Assembly: GCA_023146255.1 (NCBI GenBank)
Contig: JAGLCJ010000008.1
Span: forward strand, 124,001-188,000
Reading direction: 5' to 3'
Source of the DNA: Alcanivoracaceae bacterium
GTDB lineage: Bacteria; Pseudomonadota; Gammaproteobacteria; Pseudomonadales; Alcanivoracaceae
DNA: 64,000 bases
Below the pieces are notes generated by a model. The model was not told where the DNA came from and made no database searches. It saw only the letters and a list, made by a program, of their open reading frames with translations. The translations under genes and the position numbers were made by a program. The stretch's first letter is position 1. Each line of letters opens with the position of its first letter. Below, one piece after another: positions 44,748 through 52,308 of the stretch.

Positions 44748-44756
44748 TGCTACAAT
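44748..44756 (+). promoter_or_regulatory. Extended -10 promoter element for dapE
   Basis: TGCTACAAT is a near-consensus extended -10 (TGN plus TACAAT) 52 bp upstream of the dapE ATG and just after the hairpin. A TTGCCG lies only 13 bp upstream, too close to be a standard -35, so the extended -10 is the main support. Confidence 0.6.
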
Positions 44757-44807
44757 GCCCGCCCACTGTTACCCTGAAAGTCACCCTGAAACAGGACGAG
44801 AACCTGC

Positions 44808-45947
44808 ATGACCGCTTCCCGACGCACCCTCGATTACACCTGCGAGCTGATCCGCCGCAACTCGGTCACGCCGGAAGATGCCGGCTGCCAGCAGTGGCTG
44901 GCCGCCAAGCTCGAAGCACTCGGGTTTCGCTGTGAGCACCTGCGTTTCGGTGAGGTCGATAATCTCTGGGCACGACGCGGTGACGCGGGGCCACTGCTGG
45001 TATTTGCCGGCCACACCGATGTAGTCCCGACCGGCGATCCTGGCAAATGGACATCCGATCCGTTCCAGCCGGAAATCCGCGACGGCATGCTCTACGGCCG
45101 TGGCGCCGCCGACATGAAGTCGTCGATCGCCGCCTGGCTGGTGGCGGTGGAGGATTATATTGCTGCGCATCCGGATCATGCCGGTTCGATTGGCTGGCTG
45201 ATCACCGCGGACGAGGAAGGCCCGGCCATTAACGGCACTGTCAAAGTGGTCGAGCATCTCGAAGCGCGACAGGAAAAAATCGATTACTGCATTGTTGGCG
45301 AGCCGTCTTCCACCACGCATATGGGTGACGTGATCAAGAACGGCCGCCGTGGTTCGCTCGGCGCCAAACTGATCGTCAAAGGTGTGCAGGGCCATGTCGC
45401 CTATCCGCATCTGGCCGACAATCCGATTCATCGGGTCGCCCCGGCGCTGGCCGAGCTGGCTGCGGAAACATGGGATCATGGCAATGAATTTTTCCCCGCC
45501 ACCAGCTTCCAGATTTCCAATATCAGATCCGGCACCGGCGCCACCAATGTCATCCCCGGCGACTGCGAAGTGCTGTTCAATTTCCGTTTCTCCACCGAAC
45601 TGACAGCGGAGGATCTGAAAGTACGAACGGAAGCCATTCTGAACAAACACGGGTTGCACTATCAGCTTGACTGGACCCTGTCCGGGCAACCGTTCCTGAC
45701 TGCCCGCGGCGCCCTGGTCGATGCGGCCGTCACAGCGATAAAGGACGTCACCGGTATTGATACCGAGCTGTCCACCGCCGGCGGCACCTCGGACGGTCGC
45801 TTTATCGCGCCGACCGGCGCGCAGGTGGTCGAGCTCGGGCCGATCAACGCCACCATCCACAAGATTGACGAACACACACCGGTGGCGGAGCTGGAGCCGC
45901 TCGCCGGCGTGTATCGACGGATGCTGGAATTACTGCTCAACCGCTGA
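44808..45947 (+). CDS. dapE: Succinyl-diaminopimelate desuccinylase
   Basis: Zinc peptidase-family (M20) enzyme that removes succinate to give LL-diaminopimelate for lysine and peptidoglycan. The motifs are FAGHTDVVPTGDPGKW (first zinc ligand), YGRGAADMKSS (bridging aspartate), ADEEGPAINGT (catalytic glutamate), VGEPSSTTHMGD, and LSTAGGTSDGRF. The length of 379 residues is normal. With dapC and dapD it completes three consecutive succinylase-pathway steps within 8 kb. Confidence 0.96.
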   Translation: MTASRRTLDYTCELIRRNSVTPEDAGCQQWLAAKLEALGFRCEHLRFGEVDNLWARRGDAGPLLVFAGHTDVVPTGDPGKWTSDPFQPEIRDGMLYGRGAADMKSSIAAWLVAVEDYIAAHPDHAGSIGWLITADEEGPAINGTVKVVEHLEARQEKIDYCIVGEPSSTTHMGDVIKNGRRGSLGAKLIVKGVQGHVAYPHLADNPIHRVAPALAELAAETWDHGNEFFPATSFQISNIRSGTGATNVIPGDCEVLFNFRFSTELTAEDLKVRTEAILNKHGLHYQLDWTLSGQPFLTARGALVDAAVTAIKDVTGIDTELSTAGGTSDGRFIAPTGAQVVELGPINATIHKIDEHTPVAELEPLAGVYRRMLELLLNR

Positions 45948-46013
45948 TGCCTTGACCGGCGACATGGTTTATCGCGACGCCCGGGAGCAACATCACATCA
46001 CGGAGGAAATGCG

Positions 46014-47507
46014 ATGAAACTCAGACCGGTCCGCATGGGTATCGACACCTACCACGAACTGGTGCTGTACATGCGCCGGGACTGCCCGATCTGTCTGTCG
46101 GAAGGTTTTACCGCCAGCACCCGGCTGCTGGTCAGCAGTGCCGACCGTCAGGTCATCGCCACCCTCAACGTGGTGGATCCGGAAAAACTGGAGGATGACT
46201 GTGTCGGCCTGTCCGACGCGCTCTGGCAGGTGCTGCACCCGGACGACGGCATCACCGTCAGCCATGCCCCGGTGGTCACCTCGATGAGCGATGTCCGGGC
46301 CAAGATGTATGACCGGCGCCTCAGCGAGGACGCGCTGCAACGGATCATCACCGACATCGCCCACGGCTGGTATTCGGATGTCCAGATCAGCGCCTTTCTC
46401 GCCGCCTGCGCCGGCGATCGCCTGAACCGCAACGAAGTGGTCGGCCTGACCAGAGCCATGATCAATATCGGCGAGACCCTGACCTGGCCAGGTATTGATG
46501 CGGTTTACGACAAGCACTGCATCGGCGGCCTGCCCGGCAACCGGACTACGCCGATTGTGGTGGCGATCTGCAGCGCTGCCGGCCTGATCCTGCCGAAGAC
46601 TTCATCCCGGGCAATTACCTCGCCGGCGGGCACCGCCGATGTCATGGATGTGCTGACCCGTGTCGATCTGGATATCGATGAAATCCGCCGCACTGTCGAA
46701 CTGGCGGGCGGCTGCCTGGCATGGGGTGGCGCGGTGCGACTGAGCCCGGTGGATGATCTTCTGATCCGGGTCGAACGGGCACTGGATCTGGACAGCAAGG
46801 GGCAGCTGGTGGCCTCAGTGCTGTCGAAAAAAATCGCCGCCGGCTCGACCCATATCCTGATCGATATTCCGGTCGGCAGAACCGCCAAGGTCCGCGACAA
46901 TAACGATGCTGAATCGCTGGCCGAGCTGTTTCGCCATGCAGGCGAAGTGCTAGGCGTGCGGGTCGAATGTGTATTCACCGATGGCAGCCAGCCGATTGGT
47001 CGCGGTATCGGCCCGGCACTGGAGGCCAGAGATGTACTGGCGGTGCTGAAAAATGACGCCGACGCACCGGCTGATCTGCGCGAGAAGTCCCTCGATCTCA
47101 GCGCCCGACTGCTGGCCATGGCCAACCATGGCAATACCGAAGCGGCGCGGGCACGAGCCACCGCGCTGCTCGACGATGGCAGCGCCTGGCTGCAGTTCGA
47201 GAAAATCTGCCGGGCCCAGGGCCGCTTCAGCACCATTCCGGAGTCACCACACAGCAAGGAGCTGCAGGCACACCAGAACGGCGTTATCAGCGAGATCGAC
47301 AACCGGCGCATTTCCCGATTGGCAAAGCTGGCCGGTGCACCGCGCGCGGTCAGCGCCGGCATTGAGCTGTTTGTCCACCTCGGCGACACCGTCAAACGCG
47401 GTGATACGTTACTGACGATTCATGCCGAAAGCGAGGGCGAGCTCGACTATGCCCTGCTCTATTACCTTGATAACCGCGACATGATCAGCGTGGGAGACAA
47501 CGGGTGA
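46014..47507 (+). CDS. Type 2 thymidine phosphorylase / AMP phosphorylase-like
   Basis: A 497-residue member of the archaeal-type branch of nucleoside phosphorylases. It has an N-terminal extension (about 1-90) absent from E. coli DeoA, then the phosphate-binding KHCIGGLPGNRTTP at residues 167-180, TSSRAITSPAGTADVMD, and a C-terminal lipoyl-like beta domain (ISRLAKLAGAPRAVSAGIEL then FVHLGDTVKRGDTL). Archaeal relatives phosphorolyse nucleoside 5'-monophosphates to ribose 1,5-bisphosphate; bacterial members are usually annotated as putative thymidine phosphorylases without proof. The ATG at 46014 has GGAGG upstream. It overlaps the next gene in a GTGA junction, pointing to a joint role in nucleotide salvage. 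Confidence 0.85.
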   Translation: MKLRPVRMGIDTYHELVLYMRRDCPICLSEGFTASTRLLVSSADRQVIATLNVVDPEKLEDDCVGLSDALWQVLHPDDGITVSHAPVVTSMSDVRAKMYDRRLSEDALQRIITDIAHGWYSDVQISAFLAACAGDRLNRNEVVGLTRAMINIGETLTWPGIDAVYDKHCIGGLPGNRTTPIVVAICSAAGLILPKTSSRAITSPAGTADVMDVLTRVDLDIDEIRRTVELAGGCLAWGGAVRLSPVDDLLIRVERALDLDSKGQLVASVLSKKIAAGSTHILIDIPVGRTAKVRDNNDAESLAELFRHAGEVLGVRVECVFTDGSQPIGRGIGPALEARDVLAVLKNDADAPADLREKSLDLSARLLAMANHGNTEAARARATALLDDGSAWLQFEKICRAQGRFSTIPESPHSKELQAHQNGVISEIDNRRISRLAKLAGAPRAVSAGIELFVHLGDTVKRGDTLLTIHAESEGELDYALLYYLDNRDMISVGDNG

Positions 47508-48394
47508 GCCGGATTCTGTTCAACCTTAACGGCCATGAAAATATTGCCGCAGCAATCTGCCGGCAGTGTCAGGCCAGCATCGGCGATTACGCCCGCCGCC
47601 AGTTCCCCGATGGCGAAACCTATCTGCGTGTCGACACCCCGGTGCGCGGCGCAGATGTGATCCTGCTGTGCGGCCTTGAGCAACCGGACGACAAGTTTCT
47701 GCCGTTGCTGTTTCTGTCGCGCCAGCTGAAACAGATGGGCGCCCGCTCGGTCGGGCTGGTGTCACCATACCTTGCCTATATGCGGCAGGATCGCCGCTTT
47801 ATCGATGGCGAGGCGCTGACCTCGCGGCATTTTGCCGAGCTGTTGTCGAATCATGTCGACTGGCTGGTGACGGTGGATCCGCATCTGCATCGTTATCACT
47901 CACTGGATGAAATCTACAGCGTGCCATCGCGGGTGCTGCATGCGGCGCCGCTGTTGGCGCAGTTTGTCCGCGACGAGGGCGATGTCTGGCTGCTTGGCCC
48001 GGATGAGGAAAGCGCCCAGTGGGTATCGGTGATGGCGGAAACGGCCGGGGTGCCGTGGGCGGTGGCGCGCAAGGAACGTTTCGGTGATCGCGATGTGCGG
48101 GTAACCCTGCCGGACACGTCCGCGTTTGCCGGCCGCCGGGCGATGCTGGTGGACGATGTGATTTCCAGCGGCCATACCATGCAGCGGGCGTTGCTGGCGC
48201 TGAAGGCGCAGGGGTTCGAGGGCAGCGACTGCCTGTGTATTCATGGCCTGTTTGCCGATGGCTGCGATGTCATGCTGAAGGAGGCGGGCGCGGTGCGGCT
48301 GATTTCCTGCAACAGCATTTTGCACCCGTCGAATCGGGTGGATCTCGGGCCCGTTATTGCTGAGGCGGTTGGTTCGTTGCTGTCGAAGTATTGA
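47504..48394 (+). CDS. Ribose-phosphate pyrophosphokinase homologue
   Basis: A 296-residue protein of the PRPP-synthetase family, with two phosphoribosyltransferase-like domains: PYLAYMRQDRRF (88-99; ATP-binding loop), VDPHLHRYHSL (124-134; metal site), GPDEES (165-170) and the PRPP-loop VDDVISSGHT (216-225). It is shorter than the housekeeping Prs and its GPDEES replaces the usual pyrophosphate-side motif, so this is probably a paralogue. The GTG start overlaps the phosphorylase stop, so the two are translationally coupled. Activity on ribose 5-phosphate or on ribose 1,5-bisphosphate is an open question. Confidence 0.85.
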   Translation: MSRILFNLNGHENIAAAICRQCQASIGDYARRQFPDGETYLRVDTPVRGADVILLCGLEQPDDKFLPLLFLSRQLKQMGARSVGLVSPYLAYMRQDRRFIDGEALTSRHFAELLSNHVDWLVTVDPHLHRYHSLDEIYSVPSRVLHAAPLLAQFVRDEGDVWLLGPDEESAQWVSVMAETAGVPWAVARKERFGDRDVRVTLPDTSAFAGRRAMLVDDVISSGHTMQRALLALKAQGFEGSDCLCIHGLFADGCDVMLKEAGAVRLISCNSILHPSNRVDLGPVIAEAVGSLLSKY

Positions 48395-48432
48395 GTCATC
48401 ACTTGGAATGATGCGTGGCAGTGAACGTCGCC

Positions 48433-48548
48433 GGTCATCAGGAGCTGCAGGGGGTTCCCGGGACACGCCGTGAATACATCCCTGTAGGCTCGCGTTCGGC
48501 ATCCATGCCTCACACGGTCCCGGGAACCCCCTGCAGCTCCTGATGACC
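48433..48548. repeat. Large inverted-repeat element 1 (32-bp arms, 52-nt loop)
   Basis: A perfect 32-bp inverted repeat (48433-48464 with 48517-48548) encloses a 52-nt loop. The arm begins GGTCATCAGGAGCTG and ends CCCGGGAC next to the loop. Read on the minus strand, the loop is 43/52 identical to the loop of the second element. As RNA it would make a 32-bp duplex and could end transcription after the phosphorylase/PRPP pair. Confidence 0.9.
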
Positions 48549-48611
48549 TCACATCCTTCTATTTTCAAACTCTTCCGAAACCATTCATTGCCTGCAAGAG
48601 GCCCCATGCGA

Positions 48612-48725
48612 GGCCCGGGTGCCTGTCAGCACTTGCCGGGACTGTGTGAGGCAGGGATGCCGAACCCAAGCCCCCAGGGATGGGTTCACGGCGGGTCCCG
48701 GCAAGTGCTGACAGGCACCCGGGCC
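48612..48725. repeat. Large inverted-repeat element 2 (31-bp arms, 52-nt loop)
   Basis: A perfect 31-bp inverted repeat (48612-48642 with 48695-48725) encloses a 52-nt loop. The arm begins GGCCCGGGTGCCTGTCAGC and ends GCCGGGAC. Only the inner CCGGGAC of the arm matches element 1; the other 24 bp are unrelated. The loop contains TGTGAGGCA, GGATGCCGAAC, CAGGGATG and TTCACGGCG, shared with element 1 in the opposite orientation. Confidence 0.9.
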
Positions 48726-48839
48726 GGGAAGCTCACTGCCACGACTGACTTACCGCGCATTCAACCCCGAACACTGGCAGCCAGCACACATCTGTGTTCC
48801 CATTTGCCCCTGCCCCGAATCACCCGAGAGGAAGCGCCC

Positions 48840-50423
48840 ATGAATGCCCCGGCCCGTACCGTCGCCGACATCAACCCGGCCACCGGCCAGCCGTTCTTCG
48901 AGCTCGCCGAAACCGACCTCAGCCAGCTTCCGGCCATGTTTGAGAAAGCCCGCGCCGCGCAGAAAGTCTGGGCAATGAAATCCTTCCCCGAGCGCGCCGA
49001 ACACATCTTCAAGATGCGCCGCTATATCGTCGACAACGCCGAAGCCCTGTCGAAAACCGTCAGCCAGAGCAACGGCAAAACCCTGACCGATGCGCTGGCC
49101 ACCGAAGTGCTGCCCTGCGCGCTGGCCTGCAACTGGTACGGCAAGAATGCCGGCAAGGTGCTGAAGCCGAAAATTCGCGGCGGCGGCCACCTGCTGTTCT
49201 TCAACAAACGCACCCGCATGTTGCGCCTGCCGCTCGGCGTGGTCGGCATTATCAGCCCGTGGAATTACCCGCTGTCGATTCCGTTCGGTGAAATTGTCAT
49301 GGCGCTGATGTCCGGCAACGCGGTGATGCTGAAAGTTGCTGCCGCCACTCCGGCAGTGGGTCGAGCTATTGAGGAAATCGTCGCCGCTGGCGATTTGCCG
49401 GAAGGCCTGTTCAACCATGTGGTTGGCTCCGGCGCCGCCGTGGCCACCGCGTTCTTTGAAAACAAGGTCGACAAGCTGTTCTTCACCGGCTCGGTCAATG
49501 CCGGCAAGGTGCTGATGGCGCAGGCCGCAGAAACGCTGACCCCGCTGTCGCTGGAACTGGGCGGCAACGATGCCATGATCGTGCTCGAAGATGCCGACCT
49601 CGAACGCGCTGCCAACGGTGCTGCCTGGGGCGGCTACCAGAATGCCGGCCAGTCCTGCGGCGGTGTAGAGCGCATCTACGTGGTGGAAAAGGTCTACGAC
49701 GAGTTCGTTCGCATGCTGGCCAGCAAGACCCGCGCCCTGCGCCACGGCGTTGGCTGTGAAAACTTCGATGTCGATATCGGTTCGATCACCACCGAAGGCC
49801 AGCTGCGCACCGTCCAGCAACATCTGGAAGATGCACTGCAGAAAGGCGCTACCATTGCCGCGCAGTCGCAGCCCGTCGGCCCGCAGGATGGCCTGTTCCA
49901 CCCGGCCACCATGCTGATTGATGTCAGCGACGAGATGCTGACCATGAAGGATGAAACCTTCGGACCGATTGTCGCCGTCGCCAAGGTGAAGAACGAAGAA
50001 GAAGCGATCCGCCGCGCCAACGATTCCAATCTGGCCCTGACCTCATCCGTCTGGACCCGCGACAACAAACGCGGCCAAGCCGTGGCCGCGCGACTGGAAA
50101 CCGGTGTGACCACCATCAACGATCACCTCTACACCCACGGCCTGTCGGAAACCCCGTGGGGCGGCTGGAAAGAATCCGGCCTTGGCCGCACCCACGGCCC
50201 GGAAGGGCTGGAAGAGATGACCCATGCCAAGGTGGTGAACTGGGACATGCTGGGCACCAAACGAAACCTGTGGTGGTATCCATTTAACGAGGAAACCTGG
50301 CGCGGCCTGCTCAATGCGCTGCGCTTTGCCTTCCCGAAAAGCGCCGGCCAGTGGTTCTCCGCTTCCATGGCGCTGACCCCGTTCCTGCTGAAGAAAATGT
50401 TCACCGGCTGGAAAACCGACTGA
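48840..50423 (+). CDS. Aldehyde dehydrogenase family protein
   Basis: NAD(P)-dependent oxidation of an aldehyde to the acid; substrate not determinable, though long-chain aldehydes are plausible in such organisms. The 527-residue protein has Asn142 (SPWNYP), Lys165 (GNAVMLK), the glycine motif FFTGSVNAGKVL, the general base Glu239 (LELGGND) and the catalytic Cys273 (NAGQSCGGVER). PWGGWKESGLGRTHG is the C-terminal family segment, followed by an unusual 60-residue tail with LLKKMF that could associate with membrane. The ATG at 48840 has GAGAGGA upstream. Confidence 0.92.
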   Translation: MNAPARTVADINPATGQPFFELAETDLSQLPAMFEKARAAQKVWAMKSFPERAEHIFKMRRYIVDNAEALSKTVSQSNGKTLTDALATEVLPCALACNWYGKNAGKVLKPKIRGGGHLLFFNKRTRMLRLPLGVVGIISPWNYPLSIPFGEIVMALMSGNAVMLKVAAATPAVGRAIEEIVAAGDLPEGLFNHVVGSGAAVATAFFENKVDKLFFTGSVNAGKVLMAQAAETLTPLSLELGGNDAMIVLEDADLERAANGAAWGGYQNAGQSCGGVERIYVVEKVYDEFVRMLASKTRALRHGVGCENFDVDIGSITTEGQLRTVQQHLEDALQKGATIAAQSQPVGPQDGLFHPATMLIDVSDEMLTMKDETFGPIVAVAKVKNEEEAIRRANDSNLALTSSVWTRDNKRGQAVAARLETGVTTINDHLYTHGLSETPWGGWKESGLGRTHGPEGLEEMTHAKVVNWDMLGTKRNLWWYPFNEETWRGLLNALRFAFPKSAGQWFSASMALTPFLLKKMFTGWKTD

Positions 50424-50493
50424 CGTTTCAAACAGGAAGCGCTGGCCGGTCAATGGCCAATCCGTCCTACCCGTGCCTTGTCACTGACCCAAT

Positions 50494-50518
50494 GCCGGCC
50501 TGATCCATTCAGGCCGGC
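50494..50518 (+). terminator. Hairpin after aldehyde dehydrogenase
   Basis: A 9-bp GC stem (50494-50502 with 50510-50518) and 7-nt loop lies about 70 bp past the dehydrogenase stop. No T-run follows, so termination is uncertain; it may also shape the leader of the next gene. Confidence 0.4.
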
Positions 50519-50544
50519 TGCTGAACTTGAGAGATCCGTAACCG

Positions 50545-51243
50545 ATGACGAAGATGTTCACCGCTCTGGCAGGCTTGATGCTGCTGATGGCCTCGGCGAG
50601 CGCCAGCGCAGCAAATAGCAGCAGGCTGATATCCGTAGAAGCCAGATTTGGACCAGAGCACGCCATGGATGATCCATGGTTTGGCAAGGTCAGGAACGCC
50701 CGCATGCAAGAGCTGACTTTGGCAATCCAGAGCTCTCCGCGGACACAGCTCCGCATTGGCGTGGAGAACCGCTATGAAAACGGCCTGACTGGCTTCGAGC
50801 TATACGATCTGGAGCTTCAAGCGCTCAAGGCAGACCTGCGTTTGCATGGCCTGGAAGAGCGGAGCTGGCAGCCGTATCTTCAGGTCGGTGCGCTGCGCTA
50901 TCAGGAGCGTAATGTGTTGCGCACGATAACCTTTGTGATTGGTGCACCATTGCCGAGGCGAGTCAGTGAGTATGACGATACTGTGCTGAGCGTCGGACTC
51001 GGTGTCAGGTATCGATACAAGCGGGTCGACATTACCGCGAAAGGGGAATACTGGCGAGCGAATCATGACGAGGCCTTTCGTGCCAACCCCTATCGAAAAA
51101 TCGCTGGTCTGTCTTCGAATGTTGCAGTGACCGACCAGCTTTATATTGGTGCCAGCGCAGAGTACAACTGGTTTGCAACCTATGAGAACGGTGACGAACG
51201 GCGCTCCGTATTAACCGCCGCAACACTTGGCTGGCGCTTCTGA
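50545..51243 (+). CDS. Predicted outer-membrane beta-barrel protein
   Basis: A 232-residue secreted protein. The signal peptide spans about residues 1-22 (FTALAGLMLLMASASASA, cut after ASA). The mature part is rich in alternating polar/hydrophobic strands (ELTLAIQSS, LRIGVENRYEN, WQPYLQVGALRYQ, VLSVGLGVRYRYK, LYIGASAEYNWF) and ends in the aromatic TLGWRF, the usual BAM recognition signal. I recognise no named family. It is one of two orphan barrels in this region. Confidence 0.7.
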   Translation: MTKMFTALAGLMLLMASASASAANSSRLISVEARFGPEHAMDDPWFGKVRNARMQELTLAIQSSPRTQLRIGVENRYENGLTGFELYDLELQALKADLRLHGLEERSWQPYLQVGALRYQERNVLRTITFVIGAPLPRRVSEYDDTVLSVGLGVRYRYKRVDITAKGEYWRANHDEAFRANPYRKIAGLSSNVAVTDQLYIGASAEYNWFATYENGDERRSVLTAATLGWRF

Positions 51244-51312
51244 TCCATGATCTGGGTCAAATCACAGGGTTATCAGCCATGAGACCCTGATACGGTTTCA
51301 GGAGAGATAATT

Positions 51313-51459
51313 ATGTACACAGATCCGATCGTCATTGCCGGCATTGCTGCCGTGGTGGGCACCGCGCTGGTAGCAGTGGGTTTTTTCGTCTTTATCATGG
51401 TCGACAACGCCGACCATCCGAGTGACGAAAACGACGAAGCCGGTCAGAACAAGTCCTGA
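51313..51459 (+). CDS. Small single-pass membrane protein (48 residues)
   Basis: The reading frame MYTDPIVIAGIAAVV continues to a 48-residue product with one strongly hydrophobic segment (about residues 6-29) and an acidic, soluble tail (DNADHPSDENDEAGQNKS). AGGAGA lies seven bases before the ATG, which supports translation. The stop codon falls inside a 13-bp-stem hairpin. Resembles small subunit-like peptides such as those of membrane complexes only in general layout; function unknown. Confidence 0.6.
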   Translation: MYTDPIVIAGIAAVVGTALVAVGFFVFIMVDNADHPSDENDEAGQNKS

Positions 51460-51468
51460 CCGGCTTCG
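51435..51468. terminator. Bidirectional hairpin overlapping the small-ORF stop
   Basis: A perfect 13-bp stem (51435-51447 with 51456-51468) and 8-nt loop lies between two convergent genes and contains the stop codon of the 48-residue ORF. On the minus strand it is followed by TCGTTTTCG, moderately T-rich, so it could end the DUF4412 transcript as well. Confidence 0.6.
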
Positions 51469-51496
51469 CCTGACGTTCCGCGGCGAGACAGGCAGA

Positions 51497-52249
51497 TCAG
51501 CGTTGCTGCATCTGTTTCATCGCCTCTTCCATCTGCTTCTGCATGTCTTCCATGTTCATGCCCGGCGGCATACCCATACCTCCAGCACCACCGGCACCGC
51601 CCATGCCCGGCATCTTTTCCATCACCGTGCCCGGCGGCAGGTCGAAGTGGCCGCTGCCCTTGCTGGATTTGTCCACTGACACCAGCGTCATGTGTTTGTC
51701 CTGACGCAGCAGGCCGGTATAGCCGCCGGCGACACCACTCAGATCAGGCACATTGCCGGCGCCGGCAAAGCCCATGTTGCTGGCGCTCTGAGCGCCGAAC
51801 CGGGCCATCGCCTGAGTGATAGCGGTAAGATCCTTGTGATCGGTCAGCACAACCTCGGTACGCTCACCGTCCTCGTCAATCACTTCGTAAACCTTGCCCT
51901 TGTAACCGGCAACGGTTTCGGTACGGCCGGTATCACGAAAGCTTCCCTGCGGACCTTCATCTTCTGCGTCATCCATCGGCATACCGCCAAAACCACCGGT
52001 CATTTTTTTGACCTCGTCCATGTCCATGGCCACCCAGCCGCTGCCTTCCTTGCGCACGCTGTAGGTCTTGTCACCCTTGAGCAGCAGGAACATGTCCTTG
52101 GCCATGTCCATACGCACATGCTTCTGATCACGGACACTGACCGTCATCTGGTTTTTGCGGTCCAGCTGGTACACCGCGGTGACATCCGCCAGTGACGAAG
52201 TCGCCGTCAGCAAGCCGGTCAGCAAGATAATTGAGGAACGGATTTTCAT
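51497..52249 (-). CDS. Secreted DUF4412-like protein with Met/Gly-rich tail
   Basis: A 250-residue protein with a signal peptide (about residues 1-21, IILLTGLLTATSSLA). The body (MTVSVRDQKHVRMDM, GYKGKVYEVIDEDGERTEVV) resembles DUF4412-type periplasmic proteins. The C-terminal 40 residues are very rich in Met, Gly and Gln (MPGMGGAGGAGGMGMPPGMN then a helical MEDMQKQMEEAMKQMQQR), which could bind metal, but that is inference. The ATG at 52249 is preceded by AGGGAGAGA. Family match moderate; function unknown. Confidence 0.65.
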   Translation of the reverse strand: MKIRSSIILLTGLLTATSSLADVTAVYQLDRKNQMTVSVRDQKHVRMDMAKDMFLLLKGDKTYSVRKEGSGWVAMDMDEVKKMTGGFGGMPMDDAEDEGPQGSFRDTGRTETVAGYKGKVYEVIDEDGERTEVVLTDHKDLTAITQAMARFGAQSASNMGFAGAGNVPDLSGVAGGYTGLLRQDKHMTLVSVDKSSKGSGHFDLPPGTVMEKMPGMGGAGGAGGMGMPPGMNMEDMQKQMEEAMKQMQQR

Positions 52250-52308
52250 GATATCTCTCCCTGAAAGTTGATCGCCGCAAGATAGCACGGCGGCGCACAC
52301 TTGCCACC

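Larger units (their letters stand above)
48395..48839. other. 445-bp gene-free interval with two large hairpin elements
   Basis: This is the only gap above 300 bp. Beyond the two hairpins listed separately, I see 38 bp after the PRPP-synthetase stop, a 63-bp AT-richer spacer (48549-48611), and about 115 bp leading to the aldehyde dehydrogenase start. No convincing promoter hexamers were found. An in-frame upstream extension of the dehydrogenase runs through the second hairpin but is not family-like. Confidence 0.7.

Noticed and set aside
48433..48725. The hairpins as integron attC sites or a CRISPR array
   Set aside because: No integrase, no attC core sites (GTTRRRY) at the ends, no regular spacer-repeat pattern; only two copies, in opposite orientation.
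48543..48839. N-terminal extension of the aldehyde dehydrogenase frame (99 extra codons)
   Set aside because: It would translate through the second hairpin element, gives no family-like sequence, and a good Shine-Dalgarno precedes the ATG at 48840.
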